DNA from: Gossypium raimondii
Lineage: Eukaryota; Streptophyta; Magnoliopsida; Malvales; Malvaceae
Direction: 5' to 3'
DNA: 64,000 bases
Assembly (NCBI RefSeq): GCF_025698545.1
Contig: NC_068575.1
Span: 52,647,980-52,711,979, forward strand
Shown: positions 1 through 12,166 of the stretch, one piece after another
How positions within the stretch are numbered: the first letter of the stretch is position 1
Layout of the letters: every line of letters starts with the position of its first letter
Notes under the pieces: generated by a model
The model's input: only the letters and a program-made list of their open reading frames with translations
What the model was told of the DNA's origin: nothing
The model's database searches: none
Translations under genes and position numbers: made by a program

Positions 1-187
1 TAAAATTATTGTGTTAGGCTGTTCATGTTTTATCATATACAGTGTATTGAAGGAACTCAAGAAAAAAAAAAGCAAAGCCCCTAATACAGACATTTTCTTT
101 TGTCTCTTTGTATTTGGATTTATTTTTCACGGTAGTTACTAAGTTTAATTGCCAATTGAGTAGGCAATTATTAAGTTGTATCCAGTG

Positions 188-496
188 CTAGAACCATATG
201 GCCTTTGCATCCATGAGCATTTGTTTCAGTGATCCATCTACATGAAGGGATATGACATCTTTGGCTGAGCCTACAAATCTTCCACCAATGAACACGGCTG
301 GGACTGAGGGGTCACACCCTAGCCCTCTTAGAGCCCACTCCATATCTCTCCCGCTAGGATCATGGTCGAGCTCATGGATAGCTGGGCTAGCACCAAGCTC
401 ATAAAAAAGTGTCTTGATGCTGTAACACATGTAGCATGAGCTCTTTGTGAATATCACAGCAGCCTTCTTCGATGCCAGGTCTCTTACCTTGTCCAT
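188..496 (-). CDS. CC-type-like (class III) glutaredoxin, CYMC active site
   Basis: Single-exon gene of 102 aa, the usual size for plant CC-type (ROXY-like) glutaredoxins. These small thiol oxidoreductases act in the nucleus and cytosol, many by binding TGA bZIP factors. The open frame extends two codons upstream through GTG, but the first ATG (494-496) gives the family-like start MDKVRDLASKKAAVIF. The thioredoxin fold is evident from VIFTKSSC at residues 14-21, the cis-proline segment VPAVFIGG and the glycine pair near the C terminus. The active site is C21-Y-M-C24; recalled close relatives have CCMC followed by His, while here codons 22 and 25 are both TAC (Tyr). The C terminus is AIWF instead of the common A(L/I)WL. 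Closest recalled relatives are Arabidopsis At2g47870/At3g62950. Family is certain; effect of the changed site is unknown. Confidence 0.93.
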   Translation of the reverse strand: MDKVRDLASKKAAVIFTKSSCYMCYSIKTLFYELGASPAIHELDHDPSGRDMEWALRGLGCDPSVPAVFIGGRFVGSAKDVISLHVDGSLKQMLMDAKAIWF

Positions 497-675
497 TACC
501 ACAAGCTGATAGCGTTCTTTAATGCAGCTAACAATTTAATGCAGGCACCTAAAAAGTAGCTAGCAAAAGAAAGATGAAACGGGCAAATAAGTGAGCAGGC
601 TTAGGGTTTTTGGAAGCTATACGTATGCGTGTGCTAAGGCTTAGCTGTGGTGGAGTTTGAGATTTCATCATCTCT

Positions 676-683
676 TATTTATA
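676..683 (-). promoter_or_regulatory. TATA box for the minus-strand glutaredoxin
   Basis: TATAAATA on the minus strand, 180 bp upstream of the ATG at 496, is the best core promoter match in an otherwise unremarkable AT-rich leader. It implies a 5' leader of about 150 nt. Confidence 0.55.
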
Positions 684-689
684 AGGCGT

Positions 690-2419
690 GGGGGAGAGAG
701 AGTTGGATATAGCATTAATTGTTTAATGCATAAATAAAAAGCTAACATAATAATTAAAAAGAAGGAACTTCTTTAAGATATTTGTTTGGATAAGAAAAAG
801 AAAATCAAGATTTTGTATGATCCCGACGGCCCTGTGTGCTATAAACATGTTGAAAAGTATCAATCATATAGCTAAATTAATCAAATTTCCTGGATTGTCC
901 GTACACTAGGAATATATATAGAATAATGATGCTTATTGAGTTGAATTATAAAAATTCGACATTCATAAAAGAAAATTTACTTATCTACTTATTCTAAATT
1001 TAAACCCAATAAATTACTAAATTCTAAAAAATTAGAACATATTATATAATTAGAAAAACCTTTCGGCTGTGGCTAACACTAATAACTATAAAGTATATGT
1101 TACAAAAATGATTTAAATGCAACAAGGGAGACAAGAATAATGACACTTTATTGATATCAAATATTAATTCATGGCACTGTAGTCAATACAGAATGTCAAT
1201 GACCTGGAATAGAATCGAGTTCAAGAAATTTATGTTATCTGCAATTTTTTTAATTAGCATGCAGCAGTGCTGATAACTAACTCCCACCATTAAAATTCCA
1301 GTTTTTTTCACCTGCAAAGTACTCCTTTCATGGATTATTTGCATTTTAAGTTCAACTTTTTTGATGAAATTAGTAGCAAGAGCATGACAGATATTAAAAC
1401 AGCCTTTTTTTTTTTTTTTTCCTTGTTTTGGGTTTCATGTAGTTTATCGTGGGTTGGCTGATGTGGAGAAAGATAAGAGTTTATCCAATTTATACTAACT
1501 TTTCTGCATTGGTCCCCATCAATATTCATTTCAAAATTCATGCAATATCTAGTGTAGAGTAATATTAAGTTGTTACATGAGGAGTTGTAATTAAAGCTAT
1601 AACTTCAAATTGGAAAGAAAATAAAAAGATTTTACACTTATTTTCGTCCTTGTATTGTACGTAGTTTGGTTTTCAAGAATATTATTGGTCATTTATTTCA
1701 TTTTGGATTTTCTGAACCAATTAAATAATAAGACATAACAAAAATTGGAAAAACTTTAATAATAATATCAAAAAAAAATTTGAGTGTTTACCTTTAATCG
1801 GATTAATTTGAGTTAAAATCTCAATTTCAATAAAAGAAAATTCAGGAAAAAAAAGCATAGCAAAAACAATTCCCAAGAAAATTCTAAAAATATCACTAAA
1901 ATCCTAAAAATGAAAATTTTCTAAAATATTTTAACAATAAAGTACTAGGTTTTATATTATTATTTTTAAAATTATAAAAAATATAAAATTATTAAAAAAT
2001 ATATATGTCTAGAATGATTTGGACAAATGGACATCTAAATTAATCTGCGTTTAGATGATCATTAATCTAGATTTATTTTAGATGTTATTCTTTTAATAAT
2101 TATATATTTTATAATTTTCCCAATTTTAAATTTTTCAATTTGTTTTGATGGGATGAATGTGGATGTGCACATGTCATGCATTTTAAATAATTTCATTTGC
2201 TATTTGTTTTCTATTTTCAAGAAAATAATAATTTGAAATATATCAATTGCATTTTTTCGAATTTTATATATTTTTAAAATCTTTTAGAATTTCATGATTT
2301 ATTTAGAATTTTTTGTTATTTTTAATTTTTTTAACGGAATTGTTAGATGGAGTATCGAGATAAATGGAGCTAAAGTACATGTGCCAAAGTGACAACTTTT
2401 GAGGTACCAATTTGAGAAT
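690..2419. other. Gene-free AT-rich spacer
   Basis: No coding signal on either strand. It holds A- and T-rich runs and short degenerate repeats upstream of the minus-strand glutaredoxin. Nothing further is recognised. Confidence 0.6.
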
Positions 2420-3250
2420 TTGTACATGGACAAAAGCCAAAGTAAAATGAAGAACACAACCAATTGGCTATGTAGTTCAGATCTAATCTTACGTTTGTGG
2501 AGTCTTACTAAGAGAGTAATTCACTACAACTTCTTTAATATAAGAGATGATTTAAACTCAACCTCACTCATGTTCATTGTAATCTCACTTCAATGCAATT
2601 ATGATAATTGAACACTCTCACTATGATTCTTTCATGTGAAAGCTTAGCTCAAACTATTACAACAATTTGATTGCAAAATAAGCTCACTTACAAATGTTCG
2701 TAGCAATGAGCATATTGTGTTCTTTTTTATTTTTTTTTGCACTCATAACATATAAAAACAAGTCTCCATTATATAAGTAGTTGTAGACTTATGAACCAAT
2801 TCTAGTGCAGCTGGAATTAATCAATGAAATTTTGATCTGGAATAAGATAAAGTAGAAATATTCTTTAATTAAACTTTTTAATTGCATATCTCAATTAAGG
2901 GAAAAAAATCACAGTAAATCACTTCAAGTTATATTTTCTTAATTGGATTTCTTCCTCAAATTAACCAAAAAATTTGGTGCATGAAATCCCTTAAAAATAT
3001 ATACAAAAATGGTCACATAAGACAATTCAAAAAAACTAAACAAAATAAACAAGTCTTAACAAGCACAATCATCACAACTTGTAGCGCCAATAATTTCTCC
3101 CTTGACATTTTTGACCAAAAACCTTGCAACAAACTTGAATATTCAAATAAAAAGGAATGTATGAAACTCTCCTTAAATATTCAAATAAAAACTCTCCTAA
3201 AATATCCTCATCTATGAACAAAAGTTACCAAATCATCATAGCCATACCAA
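2420..3250 (-). repeat. Left LTR copy of the copia remnant
   Basis: Shares long matching blocks with 8600-9250, for example a stretch ending AATTGGATTTCTTCCTCAAA and another containing ACAACAATTTGATT. It is diverged and probably truncated at its left side. Confidence 0.6.
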
Positions 3251-3302
3251 TAAAATAAAAATATTCATCATCCAAACAAAAGTATATATCATCTATAAGT
3301 TT

Positions 3303-6300
3303 TGTAACACTCCATACCCAACCCAGTCGCTGGGTCTGAGCTATAAGATGTCACATCTGTTGTTGGAGCAATTACGATCAATTATAAACACAATGCAATC
3401 ATCTATAAATGCAAATAAGTATATTAATAATTCATAATATGTTACATAATCATTTTCGAGTCTTATACGAGCATAGAAAAGCTCTTTAGCTAACCTGAGG
3501 TCGAATTAGGACTAAACTGTAAAGTTTGTGAATTATCGGGTTGATGCCACGACATGGAGGATTCCTCATTGCGACACAACTTACTGACAATTTCTTGCCG
3601 TGATGACAAGGGCTCGATGTTGCAACGTGACTGTTTGTTTCCAAAGGGTCTAAAATGGTACCAACTTGTACCACCTAGAAAGCAATTTCAATACAACCAT
3701 TCACTCTTTCAATAAAAAATACCATACCTAAATGTTCATTCCTATCATATATCATCATAAATACATTTGTATTGCATAAACTTATATTCTAAATTGAACA
3801 TCTATAGCAATTTTCCAAACATTTACCAATTGGTACCAATTCATGCCATTCACTCTATTAACACTTATATATATACCAATATCATTCTAACTTCAAACAA
3901 CCAAATTCTAAAACATATTGATCTGCCACAATTCGTTGTAGTAGATTAGGCCCAATTCTATACTTAATGAATTGGTGTTATAGCAAACTAATATGGTTTT
4001 TATTAAGTTCCCCTTTTTAGGACCTAGTGAATAAAATGAGCATTTTTAATGTGTTTTATGACCTTCTAGGCTAATCTGGGCCTAAGGGAATACTAACATG
4101 TTGATTAAGTGTGCAGGACATCATTCGAGGGCAAAAAGATAGTGGATTGCTCCCGATGTAGCAACACGGAACTAGGATGTCGTAACACATCAAGTAGATT
4201 ACCTGAGGAGCAAACTACCGAGGATGTTGCAACATAGGCTAGATGGTGTCGCGGCACAACCCTGAAGACACTAAGAATAAAGCAAAATGCCTTCGATGTC
4301 GCAACACAATTGCGATGAGGCCAATTTAATGAGCAAAGGTGTTTTCGTCTACACAACCTAAATTAACATGCTTATTCATTCTTACTTGACCTAATTAGAT
4401 CATAATACATGTAATCTATAAATACTTGCTCAGAACAACATATTATGGGGGACTTTTCAGAGGTTTTTATTTTGTTATTAGTTTTTACTTAGTTTATTTT
4501 ATGTTCTTGTAATAGGAAATAATATTCTATTCCAAAGTGAGACTTTCGTGAGTGGAAATTGTTCCGGAGCCATGCTTTCATCGATAAATCCATGAACATC
4601 TCTTTCCTTTATTATATTCTTTATATTTCTTTCTTTAACATTTTTAATTCAATATTTGTGTAAAGATTAGAATCAATTAATATTTTATACATATTTCACA
4701 TGTTTCAATTATACTAATCTAATTAATGGATTGACAAATAGATTTCAATTTGGATAAGTTAGATCTGATTGAGTGCAATTAAACCCTAGGATTGATGAAC
4801 CCAAGAAGTCATTTGGGTAGGAATTAACTCGAAATCAGTATTGCCTATCAAGTATCACTAATTAGCAAATTAGTGGTTAGGAAAAGAAGAACTTAAACCC
4901 TAGGCTTGACAACCCAAGGAAGTCATATAGGTGAGAATTAACTCAAAATCAGTATTGCCTATTTATGAAAACCTTACTCTGCCCCAGTCTGAACTGTGTC
5001 ATCAAGAGGTGAGTAGTTCTTGTCGACTAGTTAGGTTAGTACAAGGCTGAGAAGCCCTACTAGGTTAATTAGTAACGAACTATTTAGAACCCTACATCAA
5101 TAATTATTCAGGTAAAACAATTGGATCTAAGCTAAAGGAGCTCGCGTAGTTAAAACAAGGGATAAGAGAAGTCGATACATAAATTTAGGAATAGATTTAG
5201 ATTTAATTCAATTTATTTGGTTATTATTATCATCTTGCTTCCAGATCAACACTACTAATTTATGCCTCGAGTAGATTAGTAGTTATTTTCAGTAATTGGC
5301 TTAATAGCAATTTTCCCCAAACTACAATCCTTAGATTACGATCCTTAGCATACTTACCAAGTGTTTCATTGTAAACAAAAATTATATTATAACCTGACTC
5401 GTATACTTGCGGAAGCCGCCTAACTTTTATATTTGGTTGCAGTATTCACACTTTAGATGTTAGTACGTCCGGAAGCGATCACATATGCCATACCATTTGA
5501 CCATATCATTTAAACCATTACTAGCTTTGACATTAATATAACTATACATTATACGAAATTGACTCGAAACCTAGGTACATGCCATATATTAAACAAAAAA
5601 GAACTATACAAACATTTCTAAGTCGAGGGTCACTTTCTGGATATTGGAATCACTTCTCGTAACCTCGAGATTTACCTATACTTGCACACAAAATGAACAA
5701 ACCATACGCTGAGCGATAAAGCTCAGTGGTACTTCCATGATTCATGTCAATTAAACATCAATAACATTATTTATACAACATAACTCATTGCTACAACTAG
5801 TTCCAACCAAAATAGTTACAAATCATATACCAAAATTGAGATTATACACATTCACATATTAATACAATTCCATAATCAATTACTTAGAGCATTTCAATGT
5901 AACATATCATACCTTTCCATCTATTTATCAACAATGCATTCAATTTCAATTCAATACCAACCATTATTTCATTTCATTTTTGAAATTCCATATCAAATCC
6001 ATTGATTTGTCATCGGTCTTCGAGCTTGTATAACCGGTTCGCATGGTCTTTCACATTCTATCGATATTCATATATCGTAAATATGCATCTGTAGTGTCAT
6101 TACTTATTATCAAATCAATTGGGTCGATCTAAGACTAGTCCAATTTATTGAGCTTACCTCTTTTGTTTTAAATAAAAGAACTAAGCTAGGATATTGAATT
6201 AACTAAATAATTGAATATTCCTCCAAATTAATTGTTAATTAAAAATTAATTTAATTATTTTATTATAATTAAATAATTTACACAATTTTATTCTAATTTT

Positions 6301-7776
6301 GTTAAAATCATGACGACTTTATCGTATTAAAATTTATGTGCAAATTTGTTTAATTATCGAATGAAATTAAACTACGATGACTACATAATTTAAATTTTAA
6401 TTTGGACTTAATTATTTAATTTATTCACCCAATTAAATAATAATCCAAAGAAATTAAATTAATCCTAAGTTATTGCTTGCCTTATTAAGAAAATGCATTT
6501 ACTACATATAGTATTCCATGCAATCTATTTCTCATCCATCGTTTGTCTTCATTCATTCAAAGTTCTTATTATGCAATCCATTTAAAGTTATATGAGCTAG
6601 TGGAGGGATCAATTGGATATATATATAACTACGGCTAAAGTAATTTGTAATTAAGTTTTGACTTTTAATCTATTAATTACAAATTTATTTAGTTATTGAG
6701 TCAATCCACTAAAAGTACAATAGTTGAACTCTACATTATATACCAATACAATATGTGTGTTACTCTCATAAGATATCCATAATCTCTTTAGGTTAAATTT
6801 TCTCACCTAATCCAATCCATTTCTATCTTATGGTCACCACTGTATCTTCAAAAAGAAAATGATTATTACTTATATTAGTAATGATTAAATCATTTGTCTC
6901 GGACAAATGACTTATGACCATGTTCCACTTTCATAAACCCTGCAATACCAATAAGAATATATCATTTACACATTTCTCATGCTCAGGTATAGGTGGAACT
7001 TGAAGTTCTGAGAGGTGATTTCAGCATCGAATTCGTGACCCTCGACTTGGCAATGTCAGTATGGTCCCTTTTTTTGTTTAATACATGGCATGTACCTAAG
7101 CTTTGAGTCAATTTTGTACATATATAATATAGTCACATTGATTTTTAACCTAGTAAAGTTTAGCTTATTATGGTCAATTGGTATTGAAAATGTCGTGTCG
7201 AGGTTGTTGGAATCGAAATGTCATATTTTGTTATGCTAAATGGATTGGCTTGATATCAAAGGTTTAAATGCTTCAAAATGGTAGAAATTGTCATATGATT
7301 CAATGTAATGAATGATATATTGAATTATGTACATGTTAAGTGTTGTTTTATGGTTAGAATTGAGTATATGAATTGGTATTTCTTAATTAAAATAATTGGT
7401 TAGGTGCCGATATGGCTGATTAAATACCAAATTGGACCTTGTTAGAAATAGAGGTCATGTCGCGATGTCGGACCCTTAACATCGTGACAAGTCTAGTCAG
7501 CATGTTGTGTCGCGACGAGGAACCCCCAAAGTCGCAACGTCAACTTGATATTTTACAACCTCTACATTTTGGTCTTTATTCAACCCGAGTCACCTTAAAA
7601 GCTTTTGTAAGCTTGTAAAAGATCCGAATATGAGTATTTATCATATTATAAATGAATGTATAATTGTTAGCACATACAAGGTTAAATTGAATCGTTATTA
7701 ATCGTAGTTACTTCTACAACAAATATGACATCCCCTAGCTCTAACCCGACGATCGGATCTAGTATGGGATGTTACA
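3303..7776. mobile_element. 4.5 kb element with inverted arms (foldback or inverted LTR pair)
   Basis: Begins TGTAACACTCCATAC and ends with the reverse complement of TGTAACATCCCATAC. Similarity between the two ends in inverted orientation continues for more than 100 bp (3303-3440 against about 7640-7776). A second inverted pair lies inside: 5540-5690 against 6990-7120, sharing AGTCGAGGGTCAC and TAGGTACATGCCAT. No transposase or polyprotein frame is seen. Either a foldback-type element or two LTRs of one family in opposite orientation would explain this. No convincing target duplication was found. Confidence 0.55.
4781..4962 (+). repeat. Two-copy local tandem duplication
   Basis: Copies at 4781-4848 and 4894-4962 both start AAACCCTAGG and end ATCAGTATTGCCTAT, with a few substitutions between them. 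They lie inside the 3303-7776 element. Confidence 0.75.
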
Positions 7777-8102
7777 AACTTGCAAAGTAATATTCTTTCC
7801 TGACTTAACTTTGCCCCTTTTGGCTTCCTCTAAGTTTATTTCGAGCATTCAAAGACCCAATTAACTCATCAATTTTCATCGTGATAATGTTCTAGCCCCT
7901 TATATGGTTGTCACTTTGATTGAAAAACAATCTAAGAGAGATCTCAAAATTTTGTGCACAAGCTTTACATTCAAGTACTCTTCACCAAAAGCAAAAGCTT
8001 AGTTAAAAGTGTCTCATAATTTAACATAATAATCAAAGTGTTTCTTCATCTAACATTCTCAAATTCTAAAACCTAATGTTAACATCTAGATTTTTGACTA
8101 TT

Positions 8103-8360
8103 TTATAATAAATGTCCATTCATGAACAAGTTCAAGAATGGTCCATGCTTCTCGAGCAGTGGCGCACTTGAAGATTCACTTGAATTTCTGATATCCATGC
8201 CATTAAAGATTGATTTTAAAGCCTTGGAGTTGTAGTTAACAACTTTTTCCTCTTCAGTAGTCCAAGTGATCTTAGGTTTAGGAATACAAACACCATCAAC
8301 TTCATTCACTGGAAGTTCCCAACTTGTTAGGATTGCTCTCCATGTTGGGTTGCTTTCCAT
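8103..8360 (-). pseudogene. Broken copia-type gag (UBN2-like) fragment
   Basis: An 85-codon minus-strand frame carries the N-terminal gag pattern of plant Ty1/copia elements: a W-x-x-x-L-x-x-W start region, then K-x-x-W-T-x-E-E and YNSKAL-x-x-IFNG. After IFNG the expected continuation (a CATA-x-EAW-like stretch followed by I-L-E) lies in another frame, which also has a stop codon, so the gene is frameshifted. It lies directly downstream of the primer-site-like sequence and right LTR, as gag should. Confidence 0.75.
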
Positions 8361-8526
8361 GCTTTCTCATCTATGGACTTTATAAAAGCCCTCAAATGTC
8401 CTTCTAGTAGGTAGAATTCAACCCATTGAGCATAGGTAGTTTAGAGACCAAACTTCTTTCCACGATTTAGCAAATCAATAGTTTGGACTTCAACAAATTT
8501 GTCTAGTGTCTAGCACTAATATCAAT

Positions 8527-9260
8527 TGTAAGTGTTAAATTGTTGGTTAAGTTATTACATAAGTTGTAACTAAAGAAACAATTTAAAACTGAAAAAGTAA
8601 ATCGAAGAACACATGCAATTAGTTACGTAGTTCAAATCCAATCATGTGTCTATAGAGCCTTTCCTAGAGAATAATTCATTATAATTTCTCCAGTACAATA
8701 GATTATTTAAGTTCAACCTCACTCACGCTCATTGCAACCTCACTCCCATACAATTATAATGATTGAACTTTCCCATAAAGATTTCCCTTGTGAAGACTTA
8801 GCTCAAACTGTTACAACAATTTGATTACAATATAAGTTCATACACAAATGTTCCTAGTAATGAACAGTTTGTGTTCTCTAATTTTTGCACACATAACACA
8901 CAAAAGGCAAGTCTCCATTACTAAAATTTTGCCACAGTTAAACCTTTCATTATGAAATGAGATAAAGTAAAGATCTCCTTGAATTAATTTGTTTTGTTTT
9001 TTATCATATATCTTAATTAAAGAAAGACAATCACACTAGATCACTTCGAGTTGTCTTTAATTAATTGGATTTCTTCCTCAAATTAATCATGAAATTTACT
9101 CCATAAAATCTTTTTAAAATGCAAAAAATAGTCATATAAGACCAGTTAAAAGATGCCAACAAAATAGATAAATTTCTATCAGCTCAATTACTAAGTTACA
9201 ATTGAGTGCTACAACTTGTAGCACCAATAATATACAATATCTAGAAATTAGATGAAGCTG
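8527..9260 (-). repeat. Right LTR copy (5' LTR) of the copia remnant
   Basis: Its inner border on the minus strand ends TTACA immediately before the primer-site-like sequence. The body matches 2420-3250 in direct orientation. The outer border is not sharply defined. Confidence 0.6.
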
Positions 9261-10157
9261 AATTTGTGAAAAGCAAAATCTCTTGATTAACTTTCTCAAT
9301 ATATTTTGTACTTTTGAAAGATTCTCAAATGAATCAGTTAAAACTTGAAGAAATTTATGACATTACATTCTTGTAATTCATTTTATCAGCTTCCATAATA
9401 CATTATTTTTAGGGAAAAAAAACATAAATGGATTAGGCTTGTGGTGTGAGTTAGGAGGGGGGAATATTTTGAGGCTTATCCATGCCTATAAAATTGGAGG
9501 ATAAATGGAATTGTCCTTGCAAAAATGGCAAAGGCCAATATACTTTAGCCACAGTTGGAATGAAAAAAGCTAAGGAGAACAAAACTAGCTAAGCTAAGGT
9601 ACCTACTTTGGCCCCTCCATAACCATCCGAATCTCCACTTTGGCTTTACACAATAGGCAGCAGTATGAGTTGGTGCATCTTCTCCCACTACGTCATTTCT
9701 TTAGGCTTTTTAGCAGGCAAGAATCCTAGCCTTGTCTTTATGTTCTCAGTCTCAGCATGTGAAATCTCCTCTCCCACTTCACGCTCCGATTCTTGCATTC
9801 CATCCATCCGATACGTTTACATCACCAACATGCTAAAATACGTGCATTGATTCTCATACATACATACATTCAATCTAAATATATATATTTGTTGTGCCTT
9901 CAACCAAATGGGCTCGAGGTCCAAATCAAGCCCAGCCACCAGACAAGATTGAAATAAGAACACTCAACCCAACTTGGGTTTTATTTTCTTTCAGCGGATG
10001 TTTATTTTCTAACTTATTGTCCTCTTCAAGTTTGCTGGCTTACACGTTTCAGAGTACCAATTTCGGTGCCCCTCTGACTTTATTTGCAGTTTTATCATAG
10101 CGTTTTAGCATAAAATTATCATTTTATAGCATTGGGATAAAAATACAAAGCTTTGAT

Positions 10158-10200
10158 CATACATACATACATACATACATACATACATACATACATACAT
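10158..10200 (+). repeat. (CATA)n microsatellite
   Basis: Forty-three bases of uninterrupted CATA, nearly eleven units. Likely to vary in length between individuals. Confidence 0.97.
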
Positions 10201-11969
10201 GAAAAGGTTCTTTAAGCAATTTCTACGATGATATTATCATCTGAAAAAGGAAAATAAAGCTTCTCAAATGGTCTAGAGGGAATCAGGTCGAGTTGAGCAA
10301 GCATGCATGCGGTGGAACAGTACAAAAAAATGTTAAAATTGGATGGAAGACAGCAAAATGGAGCCTAGCAGAGCCAGCTTTTGGGCTAGTCTTCCTAATT
10401 TACCTATCTACAAGTTTTAGCCCAAAAGCAGCCCAGTAGAAAGCATGCAAAGCAGAGCGTAGAGCGATAAGCAGATAACAGAAGGAGCGATAGAGTTAGA
10501 AAAGGGTGAAACAAAAGAACAGGTGCAGAGCAGTGCCAGGCCAAAGGCGAAGTCCATCGCTTTCACATCAGGAAAAAGGAAAAGAATATGGAATAGTGAG
10601 TCACGTGGTCGAAGAAAAGAAAGAAAGTAAAACAAGTGCTGGATTGGGTACAAATTTAGATATATATGCCCCTTGCTGTCATCCTCCGTCCCTCCGAATT
10701 TTGGTGACACTAAGATTCTGCTTCAAGATCAACATCGATTATATCTATATTTACATATTGAATTAACTTAGTTTCATTCATCAACAACACTGACAATATC
10801 ATCATTCGTTTTGTAATGTGTCCTTCAATTTGCATCTTCTTATTATAACTACTTGGAAAAACAACTGTTATAGAAAATTTTCTGATTTGCTATCTTAGGC
10901 GTAGCTCCAAAAACAAAAGCATCAGCGGGCGGCGCCTGCCCTTCCCCCATAAAAATGGTGGAGTTATAGTTTGGTCTTTCCAAAAATTATAAAATTGTAA
11001 CTTGTATGTTAATGTAACGATACTCCTTAAAAATAATTTATAATTCAATTTTTACTATTTATATCATTTTACGCAAAATATGCAACTTGAAATCAATATC
11101 TCATTTTCTCGTAACATTAGAATAGAGCACATTCTGAAGGATCACAAATTAAATCATTAAGTTGAAAAATACTCATTAATGATTCTTAACAATAATTGTT
11201 TTAAAAAAATTATAGAAGGATTCATGGATCAAGTCGACCCAAGCTTAAGTGTAATATTAACACATTTTATGTTTCCTCAAATCTAACCTAAAAAAAGGCT
11301 AAAATGTTGTTCAAGCTTGCTATATTTATAAATGGCTAGCCTAAACTCATTTTAAGTTCAACCCAAGATTTTTAGAATCGAACCCGATTAGACCACCAAT
11401 TCTCAATTAATCCGGTTTAATTAAATAGATTATTTTAAAATTAAAAATATATATTAAAAACTTGGTTAATCAATTTTTAACCCAATTCAGAGTGATTCGT
11501 AGGTCAGCCGATCTAGCCCCTCTCTTCGAACTGGTACCCCAACCTGTTCTTAGTCCACAGTTCCAATTCAGTTCAAACAACATTGGTCCGACCATATTTT
11601 TTTTTAATTTTCTAAATATTTATATCATTTTTAATATAATATTAAATAGTTTTATATATTTTTCATTTATTTTTATACATATTTTTCATTTATTAAATTT
11701 GTATATGTAGGTAAATTAATATGTTTTAATGTTTACATTACATTATTATATATTACTAAATAAATTTAATTTTTATGTGTACTAAATTACATAATATATA
11801 AAAATAACATAATATCTATATACTATTATTTGAGTCTTTAACTGAGTTGGTGTCACGAATCAATCAAAGATCGACTTGGTTAGGAAATTATGAAAATATG
11901 ATTTTTAATTAAAACAAGTTATATTATTTTACTTTAATATGTTTATTTTAACAAATACTAGTAAAGATG

Positions 11970-12037
11970 CATATAGTGGGATTTGAACCCACATCAATTG
12001 AATTAGTAAAACTTTAAATTTACCACTCAATCAAAGC
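11970..12037 (-). repeat. tRNA-like promoter fragment, probably SINE-derived
   Basis: On the minus strand there is an A-box-like TTGATTGAGTGGTAAAT followed about 30 bp later by TGGGTTCAAATCCCA, a B-box with a five-base T-stem. An intact acceptor stem and a clear anticodon arm are not evident, so a working tRNA is unlikely. A tRNA-derived SINE or tRNA relic fits better. Confidence 0.4.
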
Positions 12038-12146
12038 TTCATTTTAATGTTTTTCATACATTTTATTAATTAGTTTCAGATCATATATTTTATTATTTAT
12101 TATATGTTATATTCAAACATGCCGTTGTATTCTAAGTATGTAGTTT

Positions 12147-12166
12147 TCACACGCATATGCGTGTGA
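12147..12166. repeat. 20 bp perfect palindrome
   Basis: The half-site TCACACGCAT is followed at once by its exact reverse complement. The surrounding sequence is ordinary AT-rich spacer. Confidence 0.9.

Larger units (their letters stand above)
2420..9260 (-). mobile_element. Eroded Ty1/copia retrotransposon with a nested insertion
   Basis: Two diverged direct repeats (about 2420-3250 and 8527-9260) flank a broken gag piece lying next to the right repeat. On the minus strand the right repeat ends just before a sequence at about 8513-8526 that matches roughly 9 of 12 positions of the initiator-Met primer binding site typical of Ty1/copia. This orders the element as 5' LTR (right), primer site, gag, 3' LTR (left). 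No protease, integrase or reverse transcriptase remains; the interior is occupied by a different element (3303-7776). Age is judged only from the visible divergence between the repeats. Confidence 0.65.

Noticed and set aside
10158..10200. CRISPR-like array from repeated units
   Set aside because: Simple CATA microsatellite without spacers, in a plant genome.
11970..12037. Functional tRNA gene
   Set aside because: T-arm is good, but no paired acceptor stem or normal anticodon arm could be drawn; kept only as a tRNA-like repeat.
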